In this document: piece by piece, positions 1-10,564 of the stretch
Layout of the letters: each line of letters opens with the position of its first letter
Numbering within the stretch: position 1 is the stretch's first letter
NCBI GenBank assembly: GCA_947454425.1
Contig: CANGJV010000002.1
Coordinates: 1 to 49,319, forward strand
DNA from: Candidatus Nanopelagicaceae bacterium
GTDB taxonomy: Bacteria > Actinomycetota > Actinomycetes > Nanopelagicales > Nanopelagicaceae
DNA: 49,319 nt
Reading direction: 5' to 3'
The notes under the pieces: generated by a model
The model's input: the letters and a program-made list of their open reading frames with translations, nothing else
What the model was told of the DNA's origin: nothing
Database searches by the model: none
Made by a program: the position numbers and the translations under genes

Positions 1-25
1 CTATCTTTTTTAACAATTGAATAAT

Positions 26-99
26 GGCTCGGTAGCTCAGTTGGTACGAGCGCGCGACTGAAAATCGTGAGGTCGACAGTTCGATCCTGTCCCGAGCCA
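26..99 (+). tRNA. tRNA-Phe (anticodon GAA)
   Basis: GGCTCGG...CCGAGCC acceptor pairing, D-arm GCTCagttggtacGAGC, anticodon loop CTGAAAA, T-loop TTCGATC, discriminator A. Confidence 0.96.
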
Positions 100-113
100 C
101 TTAGAAAGATTGA

Positions 114-407
114 CTATAAAAGTCTTGGAGTCTCTCCCATTAGCTCTTCCAGCCTTGTTTGTAGAGTTTTTACATCTCCACTGACTAAGAGTCTTTTATC
201 GCGACCAAGTTCACCAAAGACAATTGTGAAATCACGCGCGCGAATATTAAATGCTGCGGCGAGCTCTTTGATAACTGCGTTATTGGCTTTGCCATCTACA
301 GCCGGTGCTTGAACCGCCACAACTAAACGAGGTGGTTCACCGACACTTCCACCGACTTTATTACGTGAGGAATTAGGTCTTACTTGAATTTCAAGCAGAA
401 AAGACAC
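114..407 (-). CDS. DUF167 / YggU family protein
   Basis: 97 aa ORF with family-like VGEPPRLVVAVQAPAVDGKANNAVIKELA; GTG start. Confidence 0.85.
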   Translation of the reverse strand: MSFLLEIQVRPNSSRNKVGGSVGEPPRLVVAVQAPAVDGKANNAVIKELAAAFNIRARDFTIVFGELGRDKRLLVSGDVKTLQTRLEELMGETPRLL

Positions 408-420
408 AAGCTAATAAAAA

Positions 421-615
421 TTAGCCAGCTGATCCAGAACCTGAAGGTCCTGCCTTGCGCTGGACTGCAGGAGCGCCTCCAGATCGTTGCCCGCCCTTAA
501 TCTTTGAACCGCCCTCTGCGTGATTCTGAGTGCCAGGTGCGCCCTTCTTATTCTTCTTTGCTTCAAGGGCAGCTAGCATCTTTGCTTTTACATCATCTGC
601 AGGTGTGTTGGACAT
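421..615 (-). CDS. DUF5302-like small actinobacterial protein
   Basis: 64 aa, DDVKAKMLAALEAKKNK... GGSKIKGGQ...QRKAG pattern; TAAACT-N6-ATG upstream. Confidence 0.65.
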   Translation of the reverse strand: MSNTPADDVKAKMLAALEAKKNKKGAPGTQNHAEGGSKIKGGQRSGGAPAVQRKAGPSGSGSAG

Positions 616-624
616 GAAAGTAGT

Positions 625-1665
625 TTACCCCTCAGATGGAATACGCAGGAAACCAATAAGCATTAAAACCCAAGTAATTGTGGCGACAAAGATGATTGGA
701 GTGCCGATCGAATCGGGCCAGGTGTAGAGCGCTAGTGCAAGCGCTCCATAAAGAGCAGCTAGCGCCCACAAAGTTATTGCGGTCCATTTACGAGTAAACC
801 CAATTCGCATCAATCGATGCGAGAGGTGATCGCGCCCGCCCTGAAAAGGAGATATGCCACGATAAATGCGTGATGTGACCGCCACTGTTGTGTCCAAGAT
901 TGGCGTTGCCATTAGTAGAACGGGAATAGTAAGAGATTTATAGGAAGGGATGACTCCTGGGCTTAAACGAATCGTCAATACCGAGATGATGATGCCAAGG
1001 AAAAGTGAGCCAGCATCTCCCATATAAATCTTCGCTGGGTGTCGATTCCAAATCAAGAATCCCGCGGTAGCGCCGGCGGTAACAACTGCAAGAGCGCTCA
1101 CCAGAACTTGCTGGCGATCGTAGGCGATAAAGAATGTAAAGAAGGTGATAACCGCAACGGTACCCGCTGCTCCCCCATCGTGATTGTCAAAGAAATTGAT
1201 GGAGTTACAGACTCCTACAATCCAGAGAGTGGTGATTGCGTAATTGAGAAATGTATTTCCGAAGGCTATTCCACTTGTATTTGTAGCAATCAAAATAAAT
1301 GAGACACCGATTCCAGTAAATGTCTGTGCGATCAGGCGGGGCCATGGACTTAATCCGCGCAAGTCATCCCAGAGCCCCATTGCACTTATTGCCACTGCTG
1401 GAAGTAAAACGGTGCTCGCCAATCGAATTGTCTGCCAAGAGAAATCAACGGCCAACATTGAGCCATATGAGGCAGCCAAAACTCCGATTGCAATCGCCAC
1501 TCCACCTAAATAAGGCACGGGTTCTTTCTGAACCTTGCGCTCGAGACTTGGAGCATCTACTGCGTTAAAGTGAACTGCAATGCGGCGTATCTGCGGAGTG
1601 ATTGCTCCGACGAGAGCAAAGGTGAGAAAGCCAAGTAAGGCAAATTGTGCAATGGAATAATTCAT
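625..1665 (-). CDS. Undecaprenyl-phosphate GlcNAc-1-phosphate transferase-like (MraY/WecA/TagO family)
   Basis: 346 aa polytopic protein with WDDLRGLSPWPRL, NFFDNHDGGAAG, KIYMGDAGSLFLG, GGRDHLSHRL motifs. Confidence 0.9.
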   Translation of the reverse strand: MNYSIAQFALLGFLTFALVGAITPQIRRIAVHFNAVDAPSLERKVQKEPVPYLGGVAIAIGVLAASYGSMLAVDFSWQTIRLASTVLLPAVAISAMGLWDDLRGLSPWPRLIAQTFTGIGVSFILIATNTSGIAFGNTFLNYAITTLWIVGVCNSINFFDNHDGGAAGTVAVITFFTFFIAYDRQQVLVSALAVVTAGATAGFLIWNRHPAKIYMGDAGSLFLGIIISVLTIRLSPGVIPSYKSLTIPVLLMATPILDTTVAVTSRIYRGISPFQGGRDHLSHRLMRIGFTRKWTAITLWALAALYGALALALYTWPDSIGTPIIFVATITWVLMLIGFLRIPSEG

Positions 1666-1676
1666 AGATAAAAGAT

Positions 1677-1958
1677 TTAGCTCTGACTCTTAAAGTAACC
1701 GGCACGAAGTTCATCAACTTCAGATTTGCGATATCGACGATGGCCACCGAGTGTGCGAATAGAAGTAAGTTTTCCAGCCTTAGCCCAACGGGTGACAGTC
1801 TTAGGATCAACGCCGAAGAGATCTGCGACTTCGCGAGGGGTGAGAAGGACTTCAGCTTCAGGAATGCGATTCACAGTATTACTCACCTCATCTGAATTGA
1901 ATGTCCGAATTGCTCCGTTATGTCGGGAAGTATCGGGTAGAAAGGGGTCAATTGGCAA
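1677..1958 (-). CDS. bldC: BldC-family MerR-like HTH transcriptional regulator
   Basis: LLTPREVADLFGVDPKTVTRWAKAGKLTSIRTLGGHRRYRKSEV; start uncertain (TTG at 1958 in ORF track). Confidence 0.9.
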   Translation of the reverse strand: MPIDPFLPDTSRHNGAIRTFNSDEVSNTVNRIPEAEVLLTPREVADLFGVDPKTVTRWAKAGKLTSIRTLGGHRRYRKSEVDELRAGYFKSQS

Positions 1959-1993
1959 GATGGGTAGTGTAGAAATACCGAACTCTTTCAGCG

Positions 1994-2809
1994 TTACATC
2001 GCTGATTCAAGCGCCTGAACTGGGCGCCAGCGACTGACTAAGCGTTCATACCCCTCACCAGCAATGGCGCCATCTCCGGAAGCAAGTCCGGCAAGACTAA
2101 AAATGACATCTTCAATCGATCCATCATCTTCAATTCCAGCAAGACCATCCGATTTCAAAGTGCCATCGAGGTAATGTGCAAGTCCTCCGTAATCGAGTTC
2201 AACCATCGATAAGGGATGAAAGAGTTCGAGCCACTCAATTAGTTCTTCAATCTCTTGTTCGACAACGCCTTCGCCAAATGATTGCAGGACGACTTCATGT
2301 GAATGATTTGCGCGCTCGATTGCCTTTGCCACAGTTGTGCGAGCGATTGAATATGCAATCTCTTGTCGATAACCACGTTCTCGCTCTTGCGGCTGAAAGA
2401 GTGCGAGCCAACGTGGCGGAACCATCCACGTCTCAGTCAGAATATGTGGCACGCGATCTTCAATATTTTCCATTCCAGATGTGATTACTTCTTCGAGCGC
2501 AGGTGGAATAAAGAATGGTGTCACCGTTGAAGGAAGTGATTCTTTAAAGTCATCTAAAGCGCTCCAGCATCTCGTCGCTGTCGACCAAGGAGATATATAT
2601 CTGATTCCATCAAGTTCCAGCAGATGGACTCCATCCGGGCGAAGGGCTGGCGACTCAGGGGAAATCAATCTTCTCAGAGCGAGCGCTTGTTCGTCTTCGC
2701 GAGTATCACTTTCAATCGAGAGATTTTCCCAGCGCAAACGGTCCGCTGCCGGAAAGGCAGTGATTGGCTCGTAGATGCGAAGAGATGCAACGTATGGAGT
2801 TGAACTCAT
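1994..2809 (-). CDS. Conserved hypothetical protein (bldC neighbourhood)
   Basis: 271 aa ORF, good coding context; TATAAA-N6-ATG upstream. Confidence 0.75.
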   Translation of the reverse strand: MSSTPYVASLRIYEPITAFPAADRLRWENLSIESDTREDEQALALRRLISPESPALRPDGVHLLELDGIRYISPWSTATRCWSALDDFKESLPSTVTPFFIPPALEEVITSGMENIEDRVPHILTETWMVPPRWLALFQPQERERGYRQEIAYSIARTTVAKAIERANHSHEVVLQSFGEGVVEQEIEELIEWLELFHPLSMVELDYGGLAHYLDGTLKSDGLAGIEDDGSIEDVIFSLAGLASGDGAIAGEGYERLVSRWRPVQALESAM

Positions 2810-2843
2810 GATTTTTTTATACTGAACACGCTACAGATATTTT

Positions 2844-3020
2844 TTATGCGCGTGGGATGTAATTTCCTTCAGCAAAGGGATCATCATCATCACGCTCTGG
2901 CTGAAGTGGGGCATCGCTATGAAGCTCCTTAGCGAGACGTTCGATATCCATCTCTTGGGAGTTGTACTTCAAATCACGAGCAACTTTTGTCTGCTTTGCT
3001 TTTGCACGGCCGCGACCCAT
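2844..3020 (-). CDS. DUF3073 family protein (58 aa; not in supplied ORF track)
   Basis: Hand translation MGRGRAKAKQTKVARDLKYNSQEMDIERLAKELHSDAPLQPERDDDDPFAEGNYIPRA*; GAGGAGG ribosome-binding site upstream. Confidence 0.93.
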   Translation of the reverse strand: MGRGRAKAKQTKVARDLKYNSQEMDIERLAKELHSDAPLQPERDDDDPFAEGNYIPRA

Positions 3021-3106
3021 GGGCGAGACCTCCTCATCGGAAATATTTTGTGTGTTCCAAGGGGGGTAGATTATCGCGTCCAGGCCCTGCCTACCAAAGC
3101 CAAGCT

Positions 3107-4507
3107 TTATGGCTGAACTTCGACCTTAAATGAGCCTGTTTTTGCTCTCTGGCGCAGTGCAAAGTAGCCCAAAACCTGTAAAACCAGGGCGAGGGACATC
3201 GTCGGCAAACGGAAGCGATGGTCGCCAATTGTGCCCATTGCCACCAGCCAGGAGATGACTACCGGCGTGAAGGTTAACCAGGCGAGTGTGCGGTAAATAC
3301 CCTTATATGAGCGAAGCCAGAAGAAACCGATAAAGAAGAGGCTCATTGTGGCAAGCACCCAGAGCCACGAGATGAGCTTTCCAATAATTCCATAAACAAG
3401 GTCATGTCCCTGCTGACTTCCGCGTTCGATATTGATGACTGGATCAATCTTGAGCCAAGGGTTGCGCGCCATAGTGCCATTCATCCTCGGTCCATACCAT
3501 GGGGACCAGAAGTAGAGACTCTTATTGATAAAAAGTCTCACCGCTTTAACTGGGTGGCCTGCATACCATTTGAAAACACACTTCACCATTTGGTTATCGG
3601 TAGTTGTTGTTGCAGGTGCAATTGGCTTGCATGGAACATCTGGGCCAGAATGCATATAGCTGCCAGAAGTTGTATCACCTGCTCCGATTCTCATCGTCGT
3701 GCCAAGATTTGTTGAGACTACAGAGCCATTTCCCGCCTTGTGATTTCGCACGATCAACGCTACTGGTGCAATTGCCATCACTGCCATCACAATTGCGAGG
3801 ATAAGTGCTTGCTGCTTTAGGTTCTTATATGTAATGGCCCAGATTGCAGCTATAACAATTGTTGTCAGAATCCAACGGGGCTGCATAAAAGAGGCAAGTG
3901 CAAAAAATCCACCGACGGCAACAACTCTGAGCCAGAATCGATTATCTTCTGGGTTCAGTTTGGATTTAATTATTAGGCCAACCACCATCAACATGCAGGA
4001 GGCAATCGGGCTTTCGTATCCGATAGCAAGGGAGCTCAGTGAGAGCGTTGGGTTGGCGGCAAGTATTAATGCGAAGGTAAAGAGATAGCGCTGTAACTTT
4101 GTATTTCGAAGTTGTTTTACAAAGTAATAACTGGCATAACCATAAAAAGCACTTTGAGAGATAGATACTAGCGAGAGAATGTGAGTGAGGGATATTTTTG
4201 AGATCAGCCACAGTAAGAATGGGTATCCAGCTGGCCAATACTCTAATAAATGATCCTTGGAGTAGAGGCCATCCTTGAGAAATCCATATAGGGCGTTGAG
4301 ATAATTCTCGCCGTCTGCGCCAAGCCAAGCACCGCCATAGCGAGATCCATTGAAATTAATGACTGGTTCGATATTTCGAATAATTATTAATTTTATGAAA
4401 AATGCAAGGATTGGAATTGCAATTAAAAAGAATTGAAGTGTGAATTTTGCTTTAAATTGTTGGATCCTCGCCTCAAATGGCTCATATTCCACTAGCTCTT
4501 CACTCAT
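3107..4507 (-). CDS. Polytopic membrane protein, putative GT-C type glycosyltransferase
   Basis: 466 aa with multiple hydrophobic segments; only general similarity to GT-C/mannosyltransferase-type proteins. Confidence 0.55.
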   Translation of the reverse strand: MSEELVEYEPFEARIQQFKAKFTLQFFLIAIPILAFFIKLIIIRNIEPVINFNGSRYGGAWLGADGENYLNALYGFLKDGLYSKDHLLEYWPAGYPFLLWLISKISLTHILSLVSISQSAFYGYASYYFVKQLRNTKLQRYLFTFALILAANPTLSLSSLAIGYESPIASCMLMVVGLIIKSKLNPEDNRFWLRVVAVGGFFALASFMQPRWILTTIVIAAIWAITYKNLKQQALILAIVMAVMAIAPVALIVRNHKAGNGSVVSTNLGTTMRIGAGDTTSGSYMHSGPDVPCKPIAPATTTTDNQMVKCVFKWYAGHPVKAVRLFINKSLYFWSPWYGPRMNGTMARNPWLKIDPVINIERGSQQGHDLVYGIIGKLISWLWVLATMSLFFIGFFWLRSYKGIYRTLAWLTFTPVVISWLVAMGTIGDHRFRLPTMSLALVLQVLGYFALRQRAKTGSFKVEVQP

Positions 4508-4535
4508 TTATTTTCCAAAACTCCAAAGGCTCTCA

Positions 4536-5588
4536 TTAAAGATATTCAGAGACTAAGTATGAGCGAGGAGCGCCCAGTTCTGCTGCTTTTTCGACCTTTC
4601 CCGCAATCCATGCCTTCATGCCTCGTGCTGAAAGCGAGCGAATAATTAACTCTGCAACTGTTGGATCCACAATTGCGCTCATTCCGATTCCGACATTCCA
4701 TGTTCGCTCGAGATCTGATTGTGGAACGCCAGCGATATCTGAAAGGAACTTCATCTCGAGCGGAAGTGACCAGGTTGAGCGATCATAAATTGCCGTCAAA
4801 CCATCTGGAATAACGCGCGCAGTATTTTCAGCAACGCCGCCGCCAGTGATATGGCTAAAGGTACGAATATTTGCCTGTTGTGCTCGGATAAGTGCAAGGC
4901 AGTCAAGTGTGTAAATCTCTGTCGGAGTTAAGAGGACTTCACCCAGCGACTTATCAAAATCATAATTGCGAGTCAGATCTAATTCTTGGGTGGCAAGAAT
5001 ATGGCGAACTAATGAGAAACCATTTGCATGAATGCCGCTAGATGGCATTGCAATGATGAGATCTCCTGCTTTGACGCGATGAGCGCCGAGTTGTAGCTCT
5101 GCATCTACGACGCCTGTTGCTGCTCCTGCTATATCGAATTCATCTTCTTGAAGTAGACCTGGATGTTCTGCTGTCTCACCCCCAACCAGGGCGGTACCAG
5201 CCTTTACACATCCACGGGCAATGCCAGCAACAATTGCGGCAATGCGTTCCGGAATAACTTTTCCTACAGCAATGTAGTCGGTCATAAATAGTGGCTCTGC
5301 GCCGCAGACAACAAGATCATCGACAACCATCGCAACTAAATCTTCACCGATGGTGTCGTAGATTCCCATCTGGCGAGCAATTTCAGTCTTGGTTCCGACT
5401 CCATCCGTAGATGTTGCAAGAAGGGGTTGTTTCATATTTTTTATTGCAGATGCATCAAATAACCCAGCGAATCCACCGATTCCGCCAACAACTTCGGGAC
5501 GTGAAGCGCGAGCGATAGAAGCTTTCATTAATTCAACGGCGCGATCTCCAGCATCAATATCGACGCCAGAATCTTTATATGTAGCCAT
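4536..5588 (-). CDS. purM: Phosphoribosylformylglycinamidine cyclo-ligase
   Basis: YKDSGVDIDAGDRAVELMK, GGFAGLFD, STDGVGTK, ALVGGETAEHPG, HITGGGVAENTARV. Confidence 0.97.
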   Translation of the reverse strand: MATYKDSGVDIDAGDRAVELMKASIARASRPEVVGGIGGFAGLFDASAIKNMKQPLLATSTDGVGTKTEIARQMGIYDTIGEDLVAMVVDDLVVCGAEPLFMTDYIAVGKVIPERIAAIVAGIARGCVKAGTALVGGETAEHPGLLQEDEFDIAGAATGVVDAELQLGAHRVKAGDLIIAMPSSGIHANGFSLVRHILATQELDLTRNYDFDKSLGEVLLTPTEIYTLDCLALIRAQQANIRTFSHITGGGVAENTARVIPDGLTAIYDRSTWSLPLEMKFLSDIAGVPQSDLERTWNVGIGMSAIVDPTVAELIIRSLSARGMKAWIAGKVEKAAELGAPRSYLVSEYL

Positions 5589-5590
5589 CG

Positions 5591-7057
5591 CTATACCTCA
5601 CTGATTTCTAGTCGAGTCTTGCCTTCAGATAAATCGGCTGGGATAGCAATTGGATATTTACCCGAGAAACAGGCGGTGCAGAGTTTATCTTCCGCCACCT
5701 TTGTAGCTTCAATCAGGCCGGCCTCTGAAACAAATGCAAGTGAGTCCGCACCGATAGATTGACAAATTTCTTCAACGCTCATTTCAGCGCCAATAAGTTC
5801 TGCCCGAGTTGCAAAATCGATTCCGTAGAAACATGGCCATTTAACGGGAGGTGATGAGATTCTTACATGTATCTCCAGCGCTCCAGCCTCACGAAGCATC
5901 TTCACAATTGCGCGCTGCGTATTTCCGCGAACAATTGAGTCATCGACAACAACGATACGGCGGCCCTCAATGATTTCCTTAAGCGGGTTGAGTTTAAGGC
6001 GAATTCCTAATTGGCGAATCGTCTGTGACGGTTGAATAAAAGTTCGTCCTACATATGAGTTCTTGACGAGTCCTAAACCAAAAGGAATTCCAGATTCTTT
6101 TGCAAAGCCAATTGCAGCTGGCGTTCCAGATTCTGGAACTGGAATTACTAAATCGGCATTGACTGGCGCTTCTACCGCTAGGCGTCGTCCGATCGCACCA
6201 CGCACCGCATGGATTCCTTGACCTGCAATTGTTGTATCTGGTCGTGCTAGATAAACGTATTCAAAGATGCAACCCTTTGGATTCGGAGTACCCCACATCT
6301 GAGAGCGAACCCCATCGCTATCAATTGCGATAAATTCACCTGGCTCAATTTCGCGGATGAAATCTGCTCCGACAATGTCGAGTGCGGCAGTCTCTGATGC
6401 AACCACCCAGCCACTTTCAAGTTTTCCAAGAACTAATGGGCGTACGCCGTTGAGATCTCTGGCCGCATATAAAGTTGTTTCATCCATTATTACTAGTGAA
6501 AAGGCACCTTGCAACAATGGAAGCACGGCAACAATATTTTCTTCAATAGTTTCGTGATCTTGCAGGCCAATCAGTGCGGTCATGATCTCTGTATCTGTAG
6601 TCGCCCCGCGTCCTAACTTTGGAACTTCAGTCTCTAGATTTCTTACCAAATCAAAGAGTTCTCCGGTATTTGTGAGATTTCCATTATGGCCTAAAGCGAT
6701 TGTGCCGTACTTAGTTGGACGTAGAGTTGGCTGAGCATTGACCCAGGTGCTTGAACCGGTGGTGCTATATCTGCAGTGTCCAATAGCGATATCGCCCTTC
6801 AAGGATGCGAGGTCGCTTTCGGTAAATACTTGTGAAACTAGCCCCATATCTTTAAAGATAACGATTCGTTCGCCATCCGAAGCTGCAATTCCTGCAGATT
6901 CTTGACCGCGATGTTGAAGGGCATAGAGGCCATAGAAAGTTAACTTAGCGACTTCTTCTTGCGGAGCATAAACTCCAAATACTCCGCAGGCATCTTGCGG
7001 TCCTTTATCTTCATCGAGCAGGTTATGGTTGAGATTTCCATCAGCTCTACGGTTCAT
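5591..7057 (-). CDS. purF: Amidophosphoribosyltransferase
   Basis: DACGVFGVYAP, YALQHRGQESAGI, VVVDDSIVRGNTQRAIVKMLREAGA. Confidence 0.97.
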   Translation of the reverse strand: MNRRADGNLNHNLLDEDKGPQDACGVFGVYAPQEEVAKLTFYGLYALQHRGQESAGIAASDGERIVIFKDMGLVSQVFTESDLASLKGDIAIGHCRYSTTGSSTWVNAQPTLRPTKYGTIALGHNGNLTNTGELFDLVRNLETEVPKLGRGATTDTEIMTALIGLQDHETIEENIVAVLPLLQGAFSLVIMDETTLYAARDLNGVRPLVLGKLESGWVVASETAALDIVGADFIREIEPGEFIAIDSDGVRSQMWGTPNPKGCIFEYVYLARPDTTIAGQGIHAVRGAIGRRLAVEAPVNADLVIPVPESGTPAAIGFAKESGIPFGLGLVKNSYVGRTFIQPSQTIRQLGIRLKLNPLKEIIEGRRIVVVDDSIVRGNTQRAIVKMLREAGALEIHVRISSPPVKWPCFYGIDFATRAELIGAEMSVEEICQSIGADSLAFVSEAGLIEATKVAEDKLCTACFSGKYPIAIPADLSEGKTRLEISEV

Positions 7058-7350
7058 GAGAGATCCTTCATAGGTAGTAGGTGACTTAAATCTGCACGGA
7101 CACCTGATGCACTAATCAGTCCATCGCTGTACGCGTCCGCCCAAGAACGAGCGCCGCTAAATAATTGCAACCAAGTCTGGGCATCCATCTCAATTACATT
7201 TGGCGGAGTTCCACGTGTGTGCTTTGGACCATCGCCACATTGAATAGCGGCATACGGAGGAACGCGGACTTCAATTGCTTTGCCAGGATAGCGTTCGGCC
7301 AAAATTGCAAGCGTCTCCTTCACTTCAGCTAGAATTTTGGGATCGCGCAT
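7054..7350 (-). CDS. Sterol carrier (SCP2-like) family protein within the pur cluster
   Basis: MRDPKILAEVKETLAILAERYPGKAIEVRVPPYAAIQC...; internal Met at 7350 preferred over the ORF-track start at 7425, which overlaps purL. Confidence 0.75.
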   Translation of the reverse strand: MRDPKILAEVKETLAILAERYPGKAIEVRVPPYAAIQCGDGPKHTRGTPPNVIEMDAQTWLQLFSGARSWADAYSDGLISASGVRADLSHLLPMKDLS

Positions 7351-7357
7351 TTTTCCT

Positions 7358-9589
7358 TTATCCAAATAACTTCTTGAAGGTTTCAGTATGAGCCGTACGT
7401 AACTCAGTGAGCGAAATTGTTGCATCGTTAATTACTAGTGCATCCCCTCCAGTAGTACCTAAGTTTTGTAGTGGAATACTTTTCACTCGAGCAAGATTCT
7501 GAAACGCACTAACCTTCGTTGGTTCTACCGCAACAATCACTCGGCCAGGTGTTTCGCTTAAGAGAGATATCCCTACATTCTCTAACGAAACCGATGCACC
7601 GATGTTGTGGCGAAGTACCATTTCGATAAGTGAAATCGCTAAACCGCCTTGGCTCAAATCATGGGCGGCAGCAAAGAGAGATTCCTTGTTCGCTGTGAGA
7701 AGTAGGTCTATCAAGCGCATCTCGCATTGAAGGTCAGCAGTAGGTGCAATACCTCCGCGCATTCCATGCAGGTAAGCCCATTCGCTTCCGGAGAGATTTT
7801 CATCGGTTGCCCCTAAGAGATAGAGCTCTAAACCAGCGTCAGTAAAGGACATTGGGGTACGAGCGCGGACATCTTCAATCACGCCAAGCACGCCAATCAC
7901 CGGAGTTGGAAGAATTGCGACGCTTCCAGTTTGATTGTAGAAAGAAACGTTTCCACCAGTAACAGGTAGGCCCATCTCCAGGCAACCATCGGCAAGCCCA
8001 CGAACGGTTTCCGCAAATTGCCACATGACTCCTGGATCTTCTGGCGATCCAAAGTTAAGACAGTTGGTAACCGCAAGTGGTTTTGCTCCGGCAGTTGCAA
8101 TATTGCGTGCAGCTTCGGCAAGAGCCAATTTCGCACCTTCATAAGGATTGAGATAGGACCAATTGGCATTTGCATCTGTCGCTATTGCAACTCCAAGATG
8201 AGTTATCTCATCAATACGAACCATGCCTGAATCATCTGGCTGAGATTGAATTGTATTTCCTTGAACATATCGGTCGTATTGATCTGTGACCCAAGACTTA
8301 TCTGCAAGGTTTGGAGTTGCGGCCACTTTAAGTATTGCCTCTTTAATTTCGGCAGCATTTGTTGGAAGTGGTGGATTGATAACATCTTTTGCAACTTCAT
8401 CAACATAGTCAGGCTTTGCTAATGGTCTGTTATAGACGGGGCCATCGTGCGCCACAGTACGTGGAGGTACATCAACAATTAACTCACCATTAAAGGTAAT
8501 CTCTAGATGACTGCCATCCGTGACTTCTCCAATTACCGTTGAAGTCACATCCCACTTCTTGCAAATTTCTAGGAAGCGCTCAATTTTTGATGGCTCAACG
8601 ATTGCGCACATACGTTCTTGCGACTCAGACATGAGAATTTCTTCAGGCGAGAGCGAAGGATCGCGCAATGGAACTTTATCCAGCTGCACCTTCATGCCAC
8701 CTGAACCACCGGAAGCAAGTTCTGAAGTTGCGCACGAAAGACCTGCACCGCCAAGATCTTGAATTCCAACAACAAGATCTTCTGCAAAAATTTCGAGCGA
8801 ACATTCGATGAGAACTTTCTCTACGAAGGGATCTCCCACTTGAACGGCGGGACGCTTAGCTGGACCTTTCGACTCGAATGTCTCAGATGCCAATACTGAG
8901 ACGCCACCGATGCCATCGCCACCAGTCTTTGCGCCATATAAAACGACGAGATTTCCTGCTCCGGCCGCCTTTGCAAGCTTGATATCACTATGTTTCATAA
9001 CGCCGACACAGAGTGCGTTGACCAAAGGATTACCGAGATAAGTTTCGTCGAAGACAACTTCGCCACCAATATTTGGAAGGCCGAGACAATTTCCGTAACC
9101 ACCAACACCAGCGATGATGCCTGGCAAGACTCGACGCGTATCAGCTGCATCGGCCGGACCGAATCGGAGTGGATCCATGACAGCTATTGGTCGCGCGCCC
9201 ATCGTAAGAATGTCACGGACGATTCCACCGACGCCGGTGGCAGCGCCTTGATATGGCTCAATAAATGATGGGTGATTATGTGATTCGATTTTGAAAGTTA
9301 CTGCATATCCCTGCCCGACATCGACAACTCCCGCATTTTCTCCGATACCAACAAGAAGTGCATCTGTCTTAACTGCCTTCTCGCCAAATTGCTTGAGGTG
9401 CACTTTGGAAGATTTGTAAGAACAATGCTCAGACCACATCACTGAGTACATAGCGAGCTCTGAAGAAGTTGGGCGACGTCCAAGAATCTCTTTGATACTT
9501 GCATACTCATCTGGCTTAAGACCGAGTTCTGCATACGGTTGTTTTAAATCTGGATTGGCGATTGCGGCAGCAACAGTATCGAGTGACAT
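7358..9589 (-). CDS. purL: Phosphoribosylformylglycinamidine synthase subunit PurL
   Basis: 743 aa; [54 protein letters not shown]. Confidence 0.97.
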   Translation of the reverse strand: MSLDTVAAAIANPDLKQPYAELGLKPDEYASIKEILGRRPTSSELAMYSVMWSEHCSYKSSKVHLKQFGEKAVKTDALLVGIGENAGVVDVGQGYAVTFKIESHNHPSFIEPYQGAATGVGGIVRDILTMGARPIAVMDPLRFGPADAADTRRVLPGIIAGVGGYGNCLGLPNIGGEVVFDETYLGNPLVNALCVGVMKHSDIKLAKAAGAGNLVVLYGAKTGGDGIGGVSVLASETFESKGPAKRPAVQVGDPFVEKVLIECSLEIFAEDLVVGIQDLGGAGLSCATSELASGGSGGMKVQLDKVPLRDPSLSPEEILMSESQERMCAIVEPSKIERFLEICKKWDVTSTVIGEVTDGSHLEITFNGELIVDVPPRTVAHDGPVYNRPLAKPDYVDEVAKDVINPPLPTNAAEIKEAILKVAATPNLADKSWVTDQYDRYVQGNTIQSQPDDSGMVRIDEITHLGVAIATDANANWSYLNPYEGAKLALAEAARNIATAGAKPLAVTNCLNFGSPEDPGVMWQFAETVRGLADGCLEMGLPVTGGNVSFYNQTGSVAILPTPVIGVLGVIEDVRARTPMSFTDAGLELYLLGATDENLSGSEWAYLHGMRGGIAPTADLQCEMRLIDLLLTANKESLFAAAHDLSQGGLAISLIEMVLRHNIGASVSLENVGISLLSETPGRVIVAVEPTKVSAFQNLARVKSIPLQNLGTTGGDALVINDATISLTELRTAHTETFKKLFG

Positions 9590-10270
9590 TTATTTAGCCC
9601 CTCCTGCTACTAAGGTCTTTAGAACTGAGGTGAAAAATCCAAGTCCATCGGCAGATGGACCAGTCAATGGATTGATAGCATGCTCGGGATGAGGCATCAA
9701 CCCAACAATGTTGCCTCTCTCATTTGTTATACCTGCGATGAGATTGCGAGACCCATTTGGGTTTTCTCCGACGTAACGCGCAATAATTCTGCCTTCGCCT
9801 TCAAGCATCTTAAGAGTTTCGTCATCACATTGGTAAGAACCTTCACCATTTTTTAATGGAATGACAATTTCTTGATTTTCACGAAAAGAATTAGTCCACG
9901 CAGTTTCTGTATTTTCGATTCGGATCGTCTGATCGGTACAGAGAAAGTGAAGATGTTGGTTTCTGGTAAGCGCCCCAGGAATTAAATGTGCTTCAGCTAA
10001 AACTTGAAAGCCATTGCAGATTCCAAGTAGCGGCATTCCACCCTGAGCTGCCGCAATAAGTGGCTCCATCACTGGGGAGAAACGCGAAATTGCGCCACAA
10101 CGGAGGTAATCACCGTAAGAGAATCCGCCAGGCAGGATGACTGCATCGACTCCTTTTAGTTCAGCATCATCGTGCCAGAGCTCGATTGCCTCGCCGCCGG
10201 CGGCGCGAACGGCACGGGCGGCATCTCGATCATCAAGGGTTCCCGGGAAAGTAACAACTCCGATTTTCAT
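9590..10270 (-). CDS. purQ: Phosphoribosylformylglycinamidine synthase subunit PurQ
   Basis: [55 protein letters not shown]. Confidence 0.97.
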   Translation of the reverse strand: MKIGVVTFPGTLDDRDAARAVRAAGGEAIELWHDDAELKGVDAVILPGGFSYGDYLRCGAISRFSPVMEPLIAAAQGGMPLLGICNGFQVLAEAHLIPGALTRNQHLHFLCTDQTIRIENTETAWTNSFRENQEIVIPLKNGEGSYQCDDETLKMLEGEGRIIARYVGENPNGSRNLIAGITNERGNIVGLMPHPEHAINPLTGPSADGLGFFTSVLKTLVAGGAK

Positions 10271-10275
10271 GGCGG

Positions 10276-10521
10276 TTACTTCTCCACTCGAACTGTGAAG
10301 TTTTCGATGACTGGATTAGAGAGTAACTTTTCTGCGGCATCGCGAACCTCAGCTAGTTGTGCTTCAGTTGGATCGCCCTCAACGGTAATTTCAAAGCGCT
10401 TACCTTGACGAACATCGGTAGCAAATGCGAAACCAAGTCGTGGCAATGCCGCAGCAACAGCCTTACCTTGCGGATCTAAGATTTCTGGCTTCAACATTAC
10501 ATCCACCACGATTGTTGCCAT
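10276..10521 (-). CDS. purS: Phosphoribosylformylglycinamidine synthase subunit PurS
   Basis: [31 protein letters not shown]; start moved to 10521 from ORF-track 10635. Confidence 0.94.
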   Translation of the reverse strand: MATIVVDVMLKPEILDPQGKAVAAALPRLGFAFATDVRQGKRFEITVEGDPTEAQLAEVRDAAEKLLSNPVIENFTVRVEK

Positions 10522-10564
10522 TGCTATCTCCCTTAAGTTGGTCGGTATTTCAAAACTTTTAAAC

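Noticed and set aside
67-312. ORF-track antisense ORFs overlapping clear genes (e.g. 67..312, 530..727, 1039..1302, 1565..1810, 3404..3715, 17438..17728, 21285..21548, 29166..29588, 47756..47941)
   Set aside because: They lie opposite or out of frame to well-recognised genes and show low-complexity, non-family-like translations; treated as spurious.
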